A stretch of 36,793 nt of DNA from Nitrospirota bacterium (GCA_016212215.1 JACRGV010000145.1:1-36793); one strand, 5' to 3'; shown: positions 9,018 to 20,698, numbered from the stretch's first letter. Translations and numbers: made by a program. The notes: generated by a model from the sequence alone, not told the origin.

Positions 9018-9941
9018 TTGAAACATGTAAACTTATATAATTTATTTTTAATAGCTTCAACAGCTATCCTTCTTTTTACCTTCTCCGAAGGTCTTGCAAA
9101 ATCTTTTGAAGATAAAATTATTGCAATTGTAAATAATGAGATAATAACTGAAAGCGAACTTGAAGGCTCAAATTTATTTCCTGATAAGTCTGTTTCATCT
9201 TTAATAGAAAAAAAACTTCAGCTACAAACAGCACAGAAAAAAGGTTTAATAGCATCTGAGTCTGAAATATTATCCGCTATTGAGGACATAAAAAGGGTTA
9301 ATTCATTCAGGAACGATAAGGAATTTGAAGATGCTTTATTAAGAGACGGATCCTCTATTGAGAAATATAAGAAGGACCTGAGAGACCAACTGATCATTCT
9401 GAAACTTGTTAATAAAGAGGTAAAATCAAAAATAACTATAAACAACAAAGAAATTGAAGATTATTATATTGCTAATAAGACGAAATTTTTACTCCCGGAA
9501 GAGATAAAAATTGCTTATATTCAAATACCTTTCAAATCATCAGATTCCCCAGAGGCAGTTCAAACATTAGAAAAAAGGATCAAAGATATGCTGAAGGATT
9601 CTAAGAATAATAATAAGTCCTTCAGTGAAATTATAAGGTCATTTAAAGGGATTCCAGAGGTTAATGTAAATGAAAATTCCGGGTACGTTAAAAAGGGCCA
9701 TCTTTTGAAAGAATTAGATAAAGCGGCGTTTGATATGAATAAAGATGAAGTAAGTGATGTTATTACAACCGGATCAGGCTTTTATATTTTAAAGGTATTG
9801 GACAGAAAAACTATAGATTATAGGTCATTGAATGATATAAGGGAAGATGTAAACAATATGCTTATACAGGAAAAAACAGAAAAAACATACAAAGAATGGC
9901 TATTAAATATTAAAACATCTTCATATATAGAGATTATGTAA
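9018..9941 (+). CDS. SurA-like periplasmic chaperone/isomerase
   Basis: Predicted periplasmic chaperone of the SurA/parvulin family, about 307 residues. I place the start at TTG 9018. It lies 8 nt after GGAG (9006-9009) and gives a clean signal peptide: Lys-His, then a hydrophobic stretch FLIASTAILLFTF ending EGLA-KS. The next in-frame upstream start, GTG 8997, would add seven polar residues that break this pattern and lies inside an R1 repeat. After the signal come a SurA-N-like part (VNNEIITESELE, SLIEKKLQLQTA) and one rotamase-like domain (about 155-270; VKKGHLLKELDKAAF, GSGFYILKVLD). The domain is degenerate compared with the upstream paralogue, so chaperone function may outweigh isomerase activity. 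Together with the preceding gene it forms a likely outer-membrane biogenesis pair. Confidence 0.88.
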   Translation: MKHVNLYNLFLIASTAILLFTFSEGLAKSFEDKIIAIVNNEIITESELEGSNLFPDKSVSSLIEKKLQLQTAQKKGLIASESEILSAIEDIKRVNSFRNDKEFEDALLRDGSSIEKYKKDLRDQLIILKLVNKEVKSKITINNKEIEDYYIANKTKFLLPEEIKIAYIQIPFKSSDSPEAVQTLEKRIKDMLKDSKNNNKSFSEIIRSFKGIPEVNVNENSGYVKKGHLLKELDKAAFDMNKDEVSDVITTGSGFYILKVLDRKTIDYRSLNDIREDVNNMLIQEKTEKTYKEWLLNIKTSSYIEIM

Positions 9942-10019
9942 GAAGATAAGATCAAGTATTATTCTTTTACATTTCTTTTTATATTAAAAACATAGTAGTC
10001 TTAGTAATAGCCGGTATTA

Positions 10020-10028
10020 TGTGGAAAA
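10020..10028 (-). promoter_or_regulatory. DnaA box TTTTCCACA
   Basis: Matches TTWTNCACA at all positions on the minus strand; first of three boxes in the dnaA upstream region. Confidence 0.55.
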
Positions 10029-10074
10029 ACTATATAACTAATTGTAAAACAAAAAAATTTAATTGAGATAAAAC

Positions 10075-10083
10075 TGTGTATAA
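10075..10083 (-). promoter_or_regulatory. DnaA box TTATACACA
   Basis: Full match to TTWTNCACA on the minus strand, adjacent to an AT-rich stretch on its left. Confidence 0.6.
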
Positions 10084-10245
10084 AGTGACCGGTTTATCCG
10101 GAATAGGTATTGCCTTTAAATTTTGAGTCTGTTATAGTATGTAATCCTCATTTTTAATCCTGAGACATAAAATTTAAGACAGCATAAAAATAAGTATCTT
10201 TTTGAAAAATAAGGTTAAATCAGTTATTAACACCTGTTAAAAACC

Positions 10246-10254
10246 TGTGAATAA
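10246..10254 (-). promoter_or_regulatory. DnaA box TTATTCACA
   Basis: Full match to TTWTNCACA on the minus strand, about 50 nt before the dnaA start, so it could also serve autoregulation of dnaA. Confidence 0.6.
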
Positions 10255-10306
10255 CTAAGTTAAAAATCAAATACACTAAGTATAAATTGACATGAATGGA
10301 TATTAA

Positions 10307-11638
10307 ATGGATATCTGGGAACTGAGTCTTAAAGAGATAGAGAATACCCTTACAAGACAGAGTTATGAAAACTGGTTCAGGTCAACCAAACTCCATTCTT
10401 TTCACGAAAATATAGTAGAAATAGGTGTTCCAAGTGCTTTTCTCGGTAAGTGGCTAAAGGATCATTTTATAGAAGTTATAGAAACTACCTTAAAAAAGGT
10501 TACAGGCATTGATAATTTAATCATAGAATTTGTTGTATGCGAGGACTTAAAAAAGGAGCTTGCTGAAAACATAGCACCGTCTACATCGTTCAAGAAAAAA
10601 AGGGATGATAAATTAAATCCCAAATATACCTTTTCATCTTTTGTTGTAGGACCAAGTAATCAGTTTGCCCACGCTGCAACAAGGGCTGTTGCAGAATCTC
10701 CAGGCAAGGTATATAACCCGTTATTTATTTACAGCGGGGTTGGGCTTGGAAAAACACATCTGTTACATGCAATAGGAAATCACATTCTAAACACAAAACC
10801 ATCTTTAAGAATACTATACGTCTCTTCTGAACAATTTACGAATGAGGTTATACAGGCAATATTAAACGACAAGACAGTAGAACTTAGGGGTAAATACAGG
10901 AATAACACAGACATATTGTTAATGGATGATATACAGTTTATAGCAGGAAAGGAAAGGACTGTTGAAGAGTTTTTTCATACGTTCAATACCCTTTATGAAG
11001 CACACAAACAGATAGTAATTACAAGCGATAAATTTCCAAAAGATATACATAACATTGACGAGAGGTTACGTTCAAGATTCGAGTGGGGACTACTGGCAGA
11101 CATACAACCTCCGGACCTGGAAACAAGGGTCGCAATTATAAAAAAGAAGGCAGTCGGTGAATTTCCAAATATACATTTCTCTGATGATATTGCCTTGTTT
11201 CTTGCGGAAAATATCAAGACAAACGTCCGGGAATTAGAAGGGGCTTTGATTAGATTAGGAGCTTTTTCCTCTCTTACAGGGCAGGAGCTTACACCTGAAA
11301 TGGCGAAACGGGTTTTCAAAGACATAATCAGGGAAAAGGAAGAAAAGATAACACCGGAAAAGATTCAGAAGGCAATTACAGCACATTTTAACGTAAAGCT
11401 TTCAGACCTTAAATCAAAGAAGAGGACAAAGATACTTGTTGTCCCGAGGCAGATAGCCATGTACCTGTGCAGGGAACTGCTCAAGATGTCGTTTCCGGAG
11501 ATTGGAAGACTATTCGGAGGAAAAGACCATTCAACAGTAATTTATGCATGCAATATAATAGAACAGCAAAAGATTAAGGACAATAATACAAACTTTTTAC
11601 TTGAAGAGATTATTAAGAAGATAAAGGAGGGGAGCTGA
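10307..11638 (+). CDS. dnaA: Chromosomal replication initiator DnaA
   Basis: AAA+ ATPase that binds DnaA boxes, melts oriC and loads the replicative helicase. Domain I (about 1-80, WFRSTKL near 23-29) is followed by a short charged domain II. Domain III has Walker A GVGLGKTH (144-151), Walker B LLMDDIQF (204-211) and the arginine-bearing DERLRSRFEWGL (251-262). Domain IV binds DNA and carries the signature GGKDHSTVIYA (404-414). The length of 443 residues is typical. No clear Shine-Dalgarno precedes ATG 10307, but the N-terminus aligns with the family as written. A TTGACA at 10287-10292 lies too close to the start to serve as a conventional -35 for a leadered message. dnaN begins 1 nt after the stop, which indicates co-transcription and probable translational coupling. 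Confidence 0.98.
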   Translation: MDIWELSLKEIENTLTRQSYENWFRSTKLHSFHENIVEIGVPSAFLGKWLKDHFIEVIETTLKKVTGIDNLIIEFVVCEDLKKELAENIAPSTSFKKKRDDKLNPKYTFSSFVVGPSNQFAHAATRAVAESPGKVYNPLFIYSGVGLGKTHLLHAIGNHILNTKPSLRILYVSSEQFTNEVIQAILNDKTVELRGKYRNNTDILLMDDIQFIAGKERTVEEFFHTFNTLYEAHKQIVITSDKFPKDIHNIDERLRSRFEWGLLADIQPPDLETRVAIIKKKAVGEFPNIHFSDDIALFLAENIKTNVRELEGALIRLGAFSSLTGQELTPEMAKRVFKDIIREKEEKITPEKIQKAITAHFNVKLSDLKSKKRTKILVVPRQIAMYLCRELLKMSFPEIGRLFGGKDHSTVIYACNIIEQQKIKDNNTNFLLEEIIKKIKEGS

Positions 11639-11639
11639 G

Positions 11640-12815
11640 ATGGAGAGTCACATACAGGGTTCAAACCTTAAATTTCAGATTGCAAAGGATGTTTTTTTCC
11701 ATGCACTACAGCGTGTGCAGGGGATTGTTGAGAGAAAAAGCTCTATACCCATGAGTGCAAATATAAAGATTGAAGGAAGCGGGGATACATCAAAAATCTC
11801 AATAACTGCCACTGACCTTGATATAGGGGTACAGGGATTATATCCGGCTAAGATAATTAATAGCGGCGGGATAGTTGTAGCAGGCAAGAAGATGTTTGAG
11901 ATTATACGAGAGCTGCCGTCAGGTGATGTTTCTTTTGAAGTAGAAGACAGGAAGCATGTAATAATCAGGGCAGGGAAAAGCATTTTTAAGATTAGCGGGT
12001 TTATTACAGAGGATTACCCTTCTCTGCCTGAGATGACTGAAGAAAGTATGTTAGCTACAGAGACCGGTGTTTTTAAAGAGATGATAAGAAAGATATTCTT
12101 TTCCATACCTGAGGCAGAGGCAAGGCAGGTACTTAACGGCGCGCTGCTTGAGATAGAAGAAGGGGAGGATAAGTTAATAAACTTAAAAATGATTGGAACG
12201 GATGGTCATAGGCTTGCTGTATGCGGCAGGACTATTAAAGGCGGCAATGCCTCTTATGAAAAAAGAGAGGAAGGACAACAGATAGTTATTCCCAAAAAGA
12301 CATTAAATGAGATACGCCGATTCATGGATACAGAAGGAGAATTCAAGATTGGTATAGGAGATAAACTTCTATTCTTTAAGGGGGGAGATGTATATCTGAC
12401 ATCAAGACTAATAGAAGGAACCTATCCTAATTACAAACAGGTAATACCACAGAAGGGAGAGCATGAGGTACAGGTAAACAGGCTCGATTTCATAAATGCA
12501 GTAAAAAGGGTTTCTGTAATGTCCAGGGAAAAGACCAAGGCAATACTGATAGAATTTACAGAGGGAAAGGCAGTGCTCAGGTCCAGGGACCAGGAGATAG
12601 GAGAGGCCACAGAAGAGGTTGATTTAAATTACAAAGGACCCGGGATTACACTTGGCCTCAACCATCAATATCTCATTGAGGCCCTTGACTCAATGGAGGA
12701 CGAAGACGTCACATTTAATATGCAGACCAATCTAAGCCCCTGTATAATCAAACAGGAAAGCGACCCTGATTCATTATGTATAGTAATGCCAATGAGGGTT
12801 CAGGAGGCGGAGTAA
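11640..12815 (+). CDS. dnaN: DNA polymerase III beta sliding clamp
   Basis: Ring-shaped processivity clamp that tethers DNA polymerase III to DNA. At 391 residues it has three clamp folds. Typical landmarks are KISITATDLDIGVQG (about 50-65), MIGTDGHRLAVC (about 185-195) and the C-terminal PMRVQE, usually PMRL in the family. The ATG at 11640 is preceded by AAGGAGGGG (11624-11632), a strong ribosome-binding site inside the end of dnaA. Its position directly after dnaA matches the conserved dnaA-dnaN order. The Ile-Val-Met-Pro-Met-Arg-Val ending is followed by a short acidic tail of five residues. Confidence 0.97.
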   Translation: MESHIQGSNLKFQIAKDVFFHALQRVQGIVERKSSIPMSANIKIEGSGDTSKISITATDLDIGVQGLYPAKIINSGGIVVAGKKMFEIIRELPSGDVSFEVEDRKHVIIRAGKSIFKISGFITEDYPSLPEMTEESMLATETGVFKEMIRKIFFSIPEAEARQVLNGALLEIEEGEDKLINLKMIGTDGHRLAVCGRTIKGGNASYEKREEGQQIVIPKKTLNEIRRFMDTEGEFKIGIGDKLLFFKGGDVYLTSRLIEGTYPNYKQVIPQKGEHEVQVNRLDFINAVKRVSVMSREKTKAILIEFTEGKAVLRSRDQEIGEATEEVDLNYKGPGITLGLNHQYLIEALDSMEDEDVTFNMQTNLSPCIIKQESDPDSLCIVMPMRVQEAE

Positions 12816-12841
12816 AAACAAACAACAAAAGTAACAAGGAT

Positions 12842-12930
12842 GATGAATATAAGACCCCCTCACCCGGTGCCCCCCTCCCTTGACGGGAGGGGGGTAGGGG
12901 GAGGGTGAGCTACGGAGATTTTCAAATGAA
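12842..12930. repeat. R1 repeat, copy d, between dnaN and gyrB
   Basis: ACCCCCTCACCCGG leads into the hairpin CCCCCTCCC-TTGAC-GGGAGGGGG and a tail GAGGGTGAGCTACGGAGATT that ends in a degenerate boundary (ATTTTCAAATGAAT). The left flank GGATGATGAATATAAG resembles the end of the R2 module at 36580-36594. Downstream to 12987, the stretch TCTGTGCCTCTGTGGTTAAA separates it from the gyrB ribosome-binding site. Confidence 0.75.
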
Positions 12931-12963
12931 TAATTGTGATTCACTCTGTGCCTCTGTGGTTAA

Positions 12964-15390
<2,427 letters not shown>

Positions 15391-15720
15391 AAGACAGTGA
15401 TTAGTGATTAGTGAACAGTGAATAGTTAGAGGCAAGAGGCAAGAAATAAGAAGCAAGATGTAAGAACTTAAAATCCCCATCACACGGATCCTCTATCATA
15501 AGGGGAGATTTCACTTAGTTTCCCTCCCCCTTGAGGGGGGATGGTAAGGGTGGGGGTGAGCTATGGTATATTTCTGATGAACCATCATGAAACGAGGTTT
15601 CACAAAAGGCAATGAAAACCCCACCCTCACCCGGACCCTCTCCCTGAGGGAGAGGGTGCTTAGTTTATTCCCTCCCCTTCAAGGGGAGGGTTAGGGTGGG
15701 GATGGGGTTATTTTTGGATG
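15391..15720. repeat. Repeat mosaic between gyrB and gyrA
   Basis: The whole gap is repeats. An R3/R5-like run (AGTGATTAGTGAACAGTGAA, then AGAGGCAAGAGGCAAGAA) fills 15394-15470. A decayed R1 copy spans 15473-15566. An R2 module at about 15568-15618 has stem TGAAAC-GAG-GTTTCA (15588-15602). A well-preserved R1 copy at 15617-15710 is nearly identical to 33-126. The right boundary TTTTTGGATGAA merges into the gyrA ribosome-binding site. No gene fits in this stretch. Confidence 0.85.
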
Positions 15721-15727
15721 AAGGAGG
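15721..15727 (+). promoter_or_regulatory. gyrA ribosome-binding site AAGGAGG
   Basis: A perfect AAGGAGG 7 nt before TTG 15735. It decides the start: the longer frame beginning at GTG 15696 would place this site inside the coding region and would translate the end of an R1 repeat. Confidence 0.8.
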
Positions 15728-15734
15728 ATTACAT

Positions 15735-18182
15735 TTGGCAATAGGTGGTGAAAAGAGGATACCGGTAAGTATTGAAGAAGAGATGCGCTCTTCTTATCTT
15801 GATTATGCAATGAGCGTTATTGTAGGTCGTGCACTTCCTGATATTCGGGACGGGCTGAAGCCTGTTCATAGACGCATTCTTTATGCCATGTATGAGATGG
15901 GGGTGCCATGGAACAGGCCCTATAAAAAGTCAGCAAGGATCGTCGGTGATGTTATCGGTAAATACCATCCTCATGGAGATGTGGCTGTTTACGATACCAT
16001 CGTCAGGCTTGCCCAGGATTTTTCCATGAGGTATATGCTCATTGACGGTCAGGGGAATTTCGGCTCTGTTGACGGGGACCCTCCTGCAGCCATGAGGTAT
16101 ACGGAAATCAGGATGGAGAGAATTACAGGGGAAATGCTGGTAGACCTGGATAAAGAGACTGTGACCTTTTCCCCTAACTATGACGGCTCTATGATAGAAC
16201 CCACAGTACTGCCGACAAAGATACCTAACCTGTTAATAAACGGGTCATCTGGTATCGCCGTAGGTATGGCAACCAATATCCCTCCTCATAATCTTGGTGA
16301 GATAGTAGACGGGCTTATCTTATGTATTAATAATCCTGATACAACCGTAGAAGAGCTTTTGTGTGTAATAAAGGGACCGGATTTTCCAACTGCCGGATTT
16401 ATACATGGATTGAAGGGAATTCAGGATGCATACAGGACTGGACGCGGCATTGTCCAGATGAGGGCAAAGGCATTGGTTGAAACACACCAAAGGACAGAGA
16501 GAGAGAGCATAATAGTTACGGAACTCCCTTATCAGGTCAATAAGGCAAAACTGGTTGAAGATATTGCCGGGCTTATGAGGGACAAGAAGATTGAGGGTAT
16601 CTCTGAGGTCAGGGATGAGTCGGACCGTGAAGGTATGCGAATAGTTCTTGAAGTAAAGAGGGGAGAACAGCCTGCCATAATCCTTAACCATCTGTATAAA
16701 CATACACAGATGCAGAGTAGTTTCGGCATTATAATGCTTGCCCTTGTACATAATCAGCCGAGGGTACTAACCCTAAAACAGGTACTTCACTACTTTATTG
16801 AACACCGCCGGGAGATAGTTATCCGGAGGAGTCAGTTTGAACTCAGAAAGGCAGAAGAGAGGGCACACATATTAGAAGGCTTAAAGATAGCACTCTCTAA
16901 CTTAGACGAACTGATTGCCCTGATTAAGTCGTCAAGGACACCTGATGAAGCAAGAACAGCGATGATGGCCAGATTTACCTTAACAGAGATTCAGGCACAG
17001 GCCATCCTTGAGATGAGGCTCCAGAGACTCACGGGTCTTGAGAGAGAAAAACTTGAGGAAGAATACAGGGAGTTGATAGAAAAGATTGCCTATCTTCACT
17101 CCGTGCTTGAAAGTGAAGCGCTTGTTATGCAGATAATCAAGGATGAATTAATACAGATAAAAGATGCTTATGCAGATCCGAGGCGTACGGAGATAATACC
17201 TGAAACACAGGAAATATCTATCGAGGACCTTATCGTCGAAGAGGAGATGGTTATAACAATTTCCCATACCGGTTATATAAAGAGAAATCCTGTGACAATT
17301 TACAGGAGCCAGAAGAGGGGCGGCAAAGGCAAGATTGGGATGGAAACAAAGGAAGAGGATTTTGTTGAACACCTATTTGTAGCCTCCACTCATAACCATC
17401 TGCTGTTCTTTACAGACAGCGGCAAAGTATACAGCATGAAGGTATATCAGATACCGGAGGCCGGAAGGCTTGCAAAGGGCAAGGCAATTGTAAACCTCCT
17501 CCAGTTAAACACGGATGAAAAGGTAACGGCTGTTCTGTCAGTATCAGAATTCAGTAGTGATAAATATATTATAATGTCTACAATAAAGGGTGTAATTAAA
17601 AAGACCGTATTAGAGGCATACAGCAATATCAGGACAGGCGGGATCATTGGAATCCTTCTTGATGAGAACGATAAGCTGACAACAGTAAGATTGACTACCG
17701 GCAGTCAGGAGATTTTACTTAGTACAAATAACGGCATGTCTATACGTTTTAATGAAAACGAGATCAGGACAATAGGGAGAGTCGGAAGGGGTGTAAAAGG
17801 TATAGAGCTTGATGATGATGATTTTGTAGTGGGTATGGAGGTCGTGGGACATGATAATGCAACAATACTTACTGTAACAGAACATGGATATGGAAAACGT
17901 ACTGACCTTTCCGAATACAGGATGCAGGGACGGGGCGGAAAGGGCATACTAACCATAAAGTGTTCTCAGAGGAACGGCAAGGCGGTCTCTTCCATTCAGG
18001 TGTCGGATGAAGATGAGATAATGATCCTTACAACAGCGGGAAAGATAATCAGGATGAAGACAAGGGATATTTCCATAATAGGCCGGAATACCCAGGGTGT
18101 AAGGCTTATTGATATAGAGGAAGACGATAGGGTAGTCGGGGTTGTTACCTTGGCAGAGAAAGAAGATGAAGAGGTCATTTAA
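15735..18182 (+). CDS. gyrA: DNA gyrase subunit A
   Basis: DNA-cleaving subunit of gyrase, 815 residues from TTG 15735. The start is set by AAGGAGG at 15721-15727; an in-frame extension from GTG 15696 encodes repeat sequence (MGMGLFLDE). The breakage-reunion domain has the catalytic Tyr122 in AAMRYTEIR. The quinolone-determining region reads [13 protein letters not shown], with Val at the position equivalent to E. coli Ser83 and Asp87 kept. The C-terminal beta-pinwheel has the GyrA box QKRGGKG at 526-532, which identifies gyrase rather than topoisomerase IV. The acidic tail ends [21 protein letters not shown]. The last 17 bases overlap rlpA. Confidence 0.97.
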   Translation: MAIGGEKRIPVSIEEEMRSSYLDYAMSVIVGRALPDIRDGLKPVHRRILYAMYEMGVPWNRPYKKSARIVGDVIGKYHPHGDVAVYDTIVRLAQDFSMRYMLIDGQGNFGSVDGDPPAAMRYTEIRMERITGEMLVDLDKETVTFSPNYDGSMIEPTVLPTKIPNLLINGSSGIAVGMATNIPPHNLGEIVDGLILCINNPDTTVEELLCVIKGPDFPTAGFIHGLKGIQDAYRTGRGIVQMRAKALVETHQRTERESIIVTELPYQVNKAKLVEDIAGLMRDKKIEGISEVRDESDREGMRIVLEVKRGEQPAIILNHLYKHTQMQSSFGIIMLALVHNQPRVLTLKQVLHYFIEHRREIVIRRSQFELRKAEERAHILEGLKIALSNLDELIALIKSSRTPDEARTAMMARFTLTEIQAQAILEMRLQRLTGLEREKLEEEYRELIEKIAYLHSVLESEALVMQIIKDELIQIKDAYADPRRTEIIPETQEISIEDLIVEEEMVITISHTGYIKRNPVTIYRSQKRGGKGKIGMETKEEDFVEHLFVASTHNHLLFFTDSGKVYSMKVYQIPEAGRLAKGKAIVNLLQLNTDEKVTAVLSVSEFSSDKYIIMSTIKGVIKKTVLEAYSNIRTGGIIGILLDENDKLTTVRLTTGSQEILLSTNNGMSIRFNENEIRTIGRVGRGVKGIELDDDDFVVGMEVVGHDNATILTVTEHGYGKRTDLSEYRMQGRGGKGILTIKCSQRNGKAVSSIQVSDEDEIMILTTAGKIIRMKTRDISIIGRNTQGVRLIDIEEDDRVVGVVTLAEKEDEEVI

Positions 18183-18807
18183 TCTATCACCACATTATAT
18201 AATTTTTATTACGTTAATAATTGCTGCATGTACATTTCCGGTATACAGGCCGCCGTATGCAGCAGGCTATGTGGAAAAGGGTATTGCCTCGTGGTATGGA
18301 CCGGATTTCCACGGCAAGCCTACATCAAGCGGTGAGATATACAATATGTATGACCTCACGGCTGCACACAAGCTGATGCCTCTTGGCACCATTGCAAAGG
18401 TTACTAATATGGGAAACGGCCGGTCTGTAGTGGTTAAGATAAATGACCGCGGCCCTTTTGTAGCTGGGAGGATTATAGACTTGTCATATTCAGCAGCTAA
18501 TTCACTTGATATGGTGAGAAATGGTACAGGTACAGTAGAGGTTGAAGTTCTAAAATGGGGAGAGGTGCTGACTGACTTTACAGTTCAGGTAGGTGCCTTT
18601 GTTATGGAGGAAAATGCCCAGCGATTAATGAGCAGATTATCAAGGAAATATCCTGATGTATATATAGTACAATATGAGACGAATGATAAGCGGTTTTACC
18701 GTGTAAGGGTAGGGGTTACAAAAGAGCTGAGGGATGCTGAAGAAATCGCCGAAGCCTTGACTGATGAAGGGTTTACAACCTTTATTACAAGAAAAGATGT
18801 GAAATAA
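18166..18807 (+). CDS. rlpA: RlpA-like septal lytic transglycosylase lipoprotein
   Basis: Predicted outer-membrane lipoprotein that cleaves denuded peptidoglycan glycans at the septum. From ATG 18166 the product is 213 residues. A signal peptide with lipobox IIAAC gives a lipidated Cys22. The double-psi beta-barrel (about 36-130) shows [29 protein letters not shown] and IIDLSYSAA, all RlpA hallmarks. A C-terminal SPOR domain (about 136-210; [14 protein letters not shown]) binds denuded glycan. I prefer ATG 18166 over ATG 18142 because it gives a normal signal peptide (MKRSFNLS). The start lies 17 nt inside gyrA, which suggests translational coupling. Confidence 0.92.
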   Translation: MKRSFNLSPHYIIFITLIIAACTFPVYRPPYAAGYVEKGIASWYGPDFHGKPTSSGEIYNMYDLTAAHKLMPLGTIAKVTNMGNGRSVVVKINDRGPFVAGRIIDLSYSAANSLDMVRNGTGTVEVEVLKWGEVLTDFTVQVGAFVMEENAQRLMSRLSRKYPDVYIVQYETNDKRFYRVRVGVTKELRDAEEIAEALTDEGFTTFITRKDVK

Positions 18808-18832
18808 AAACATAAGACATGGGGAGACACGG

Positions 18833-20353
18833 ATGGATACGACGGATACTAGGCTTACTGTAAAAAGAGGGAATGTTTTAAGGGAAGAGGTTGATGCGAT
18901 AGTAGTGGGGATACACGAAGATGGTTCTGACCTGAGTCCTGTTGCAAGAGAGATAAATCAGTTAACCGGCGGCGCCATAGATAGTGTACTGGAACGAAAA
19001 GGATTTACCGGCAAACCTGAACAGATTGAACTAATCAATACCGGCGGTGTAATAGCTGCGCCGTTTATTTTTCTATGCGGTCTTGGAAAGGCTGAAAAGA
19101 CCGGACTTGAACAGGTTCGCCAGGCAATGGGCAGGGTTGCCGTACGTGCACGGGATAAAGGGTTTAAGACCCTTGCTACCACAACAGGGGCATTTAGTTA
19201 CAAACTGGAAAATATATCCATAAAAGATATTTCATGCGCTGTAACAGAGAGCGCTTTTCTTGCCCTATACCGGTTTTTAAAGTACAAGGCAAAGGATAAT
19301 TCTAATATCAAAAATATTGAAGAACTGAGGATAGTAGAGGAATCTGATACCCTGAAAGAAGCAGAGAAAGGGACAACCCAGGGAAGGGTAATCTCGGAGG
19401 CTGTTAATTTTTCAAGAGACCTCATTAACCATCCGGCCAATGACATGACACCAACAATCCTTGCAGAAACTGCGGAGAAGATTGCAAAGGCATATAAGAT
19501 TAAATGTAAGGTCCTTTCAAAGCCGCAGATTGAGAAGCTTGGGATGGGTGCCTTTCTTGGTGTTGCAAAGGGGAGTCAGGAGCCGCCAAGGTTTATAATT
19601 ATGGAATATAACGGTGGAAAGAAGGGTGAGAAGCCGGTTGTGCTTGTTGGAAAATCCATCACATTTGACAGCGGTGGTATTTCCATAAAACCGAGTGAAG
19701 GTATGGGTAAGATGAAATATGATATGGCAGGAGGGGCCATAACATTAGGTGTGATGAAGGCAACAGCGATGTTAAAACTTCCGGTGAACCTCGTTGGGCT
19801 TCTACCTGCTACGGAAAATATGCCGAGCGGGACTGCAAGCAGGCCCGGAGATGTCCTACGCACAATGAATGGATTGACGATTGAGGTAATCAGTACTGAT
19901 GCCGAGGGCAGGCTTGTCCTTGCCGATGCCCTCTATTATGCAACAAGATATAAACCGGAATGTATAATAGACATAGCAACTCTAACAGGGGCATGTGTTA
20001 TAGCACTTGGAAATCATGCCGCAGGAATGTTGGGCAATAATAAGGAGTTGAAAGATAGCATCATTAAGGCAGGCGATGCCACATGGGAGCGGGTGTGGGA
20101 GATGCCGCTCTGGGATGATTATTTTGAGCAGATTAAAAGTCCAATAGCAGATATGAAAAACACGGGCGGAAGAGAGGGCGGGGTTATGACAGCCGCCGCC
20201 TTATTAAGCAAGTTTGTTGAAGATTATCCATGGGTACACCTTGATATTGCGGGTGTGGCATGGTGTGATAAGGAAAAGGCTTATACTCCAGTTGGCGCAT
20301 CAGGAATTGGTGTTAGATTATTGGTACAGTATTTATTAGATAGCATTGCTTGA
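18833..20353 (+). CDS. pepA: Cytosol (leucyl) aminopeptidase, M17 family
   Basis: Metal-dependent aminopeptidase that removes N-terminal residues from peptides; some homologues also bind DNA. The N-terminal macro-like domain spans about 1-170. The catalytic domain holds the di-metal ligands K274, D279, D297, D356 and E358 and the catalytic K286 and R360, in VGKSITFDSGGISIKPS and STDAEGRLVLADAL. All are present. At 506 residues the length is normal. ATG 18833 has GGGGAG at 18821-18826. It follows rlpA by 25 nt and may share its transcript. Confidence 0.96.
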   Translation: MDTTDTRLTVKRGNVLREEVDAIVVGIHEDGSDLSPVAREINQLTGGAIDSVLERKGFTGKPEQIELINTGGVIAAPFIFLCGLGKAEKTGLEQVRQAMGRVAVRARDKGFKTLATTTGAFSYKLENISIKDISCAVTESAFLALYRFLKYKAKDNSNIKNIEELRIVEESDTLKEAEKGTTQGRVISEAVNFSRDLINHPANDMTPTILAETAEKIAKAYKIKCKVLSKPQIEKLGMGAFLGVAKGSQEPPRFIIMEYNGGKKGEKPVVLVGKSITFDSGGISIKPSEGMGKMKYDMAGGAITLGVMKATAMLKLPVNLVGLLPATENMPSGTASRPGDVLRTMNGLTIEVISTDAEGRLVLADALYYATRYKPECIIDIATLTGACVIALGNHAAGMLGNNKELKDSIIKAGDATWERVWEMPLWDDYFEQIKSPIADMKNTGGREGGVMTAAALLSKFVEDYPWVHLDIAGVAWCDKEKAYTPVGASGIGVRLLVQYLLDSIA

Positions 20354-20360
20354 CGAGAGA

Positions 20361-20384
20361 CCCTTCGACAAGCTCAGGGTGACA
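20361..20384. repeat. R6 short hairpin repeat, copy a
   Basis: ACCCT-TCGACAAGCTC-AGGGT; the partner at 25353-25378 reads ATCCT-TCGATAAGCTC-AGGAT. The second stem position changes from C-G to T-A with pairing kept, and the loop is nearly constant. Similar CTTCGACAAGCTCAGGG units are, to my knowledge, dispersed in many environmental bacterial genomes. Confidence 0.6.
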
Positions 20385-20391
20385 TACTTAT

Positions 20392-20424
20392 GTGTGCCCC
20401 GCTTTACTTAACAGCGGGGCACAC
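20392..20424. terminator. Hairpin between convergent pepA and csp genes
   Basis: Perfect 12-bp stem GTGTGCCCCGCT/AGCGGGGCACAC with loop TTACTTAAC, located between the 3' ends of two converging genes. There is no U-run on either side, so it is at best a weak intrinsic terminator or an mRNA end-protecting stem for both transcripts. Confidence 0.55.
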
Positions 20425-20433
20425 AGCCATGCG

Positions 20434-20634
20434 TTATATTTTCACTACATTTTTTGCATGAACACCTTTTGGGCCATCCGACACTTCGAATTCTACCTCC
20501 TGGCCTTCGCCGAGGGTTTTAAATCCGTCGCCCTGAATTGCGGAAAAATGTACGAACACATCCTCGCCATTTTCCTGTTCAATGAACCCATAGCCCTTTT
20601 TGTCATTGAACCATTTGACACGACCTTTTGGCAT
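20434..20634 (-). CDS. Cold-shock domain RNA chaperone (CspA family)
   Basis: Single-domain 66-residue OB-fold protein that binds single-stranded RNA and DNA and melts RNA secondary structure. It begins [16 protein letters not shown] with RNP1 (KGYGFI) and has RNP2 VFVHF. The aromatic surface residues (W8, F9, Y15, F17, F27, H29, F30) are in place. A strong ribosome-binding site AAGGAGG precedes the start by about 9 nt. A complete terminator-like hairpin with a U-run sits directly upstream of that site, and a plausible promoter lies further upstream. Csp proteins are known to act as antiterminators, so self-regulation through this leader is a reasonable hypothesis. Whether it is induced by cold or constitutive cannot be read from the sequence. 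Confidence 0.96.
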   Translation of the reverse strand: MPKGRVKWFNDKKGYGFIEQENGEDVFVHFSAIQGDGFKTLGEGQEVEFEVSDGPKGVHAKNVVKI

Positions 20635-20654
20635 TGCCTACAACCTCCTTTTCT

Positions 20655-20698
20655 CCAAAAATAAAAAACCGCAGAGGCCTGGAACTATCCTCTGCGGT
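20655..20698 (-). terminator. Intrinsic terminator or attenuator in the csp leader
   Basis: On the minus strand a perfect 10-bp stem ACCGCAGAGG/CCTCTGCGGT with an 11-nt loop is followed by TTTTTTATTTTT, a textbook Rho-independent terminator. It lies 114 nt past the stop of the minus-strand dehydratase gene and about 20 nt before the csp start. It may end the upstream transcript, attenuate csp, or both. Confidence 0.8.

Larger units (their letters stand above)
9942..10306. other. Putative chromosomal origin (oriC) upstream of dnaA
   Basis: A 365-base AT-rich gap immediately 5' of dnaA and just before dnaN, gyrB and gyrA. Three 9-mers fit the DnaA-box consensus TTWTNCACA, all on the minus strand, at 10020-10028, 10075-10083 and 10246-10254. 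A weaker TTATTAACA lies at 10224-10232. Very AT-rich stretches at 10030-10072 and 10185-10245 could be unwinding elements. No repeat-family element intrudes here, in contrast to most other gaps of the window. Function is inferred from position and boxes. Confidence 0.65.

Noticed and set aside
10287-10292. TTGACA before dnaA considered as a -35 element
   Set aside because: A matching -10 would fall inside dnaA after its start codon, and the N-terminus as annotated fits the family.
20392-20664. Plus-strand 90-residue frame overlapping csp
   Set aside because: Exact antisense of a clear cold-shock gene; no other support.
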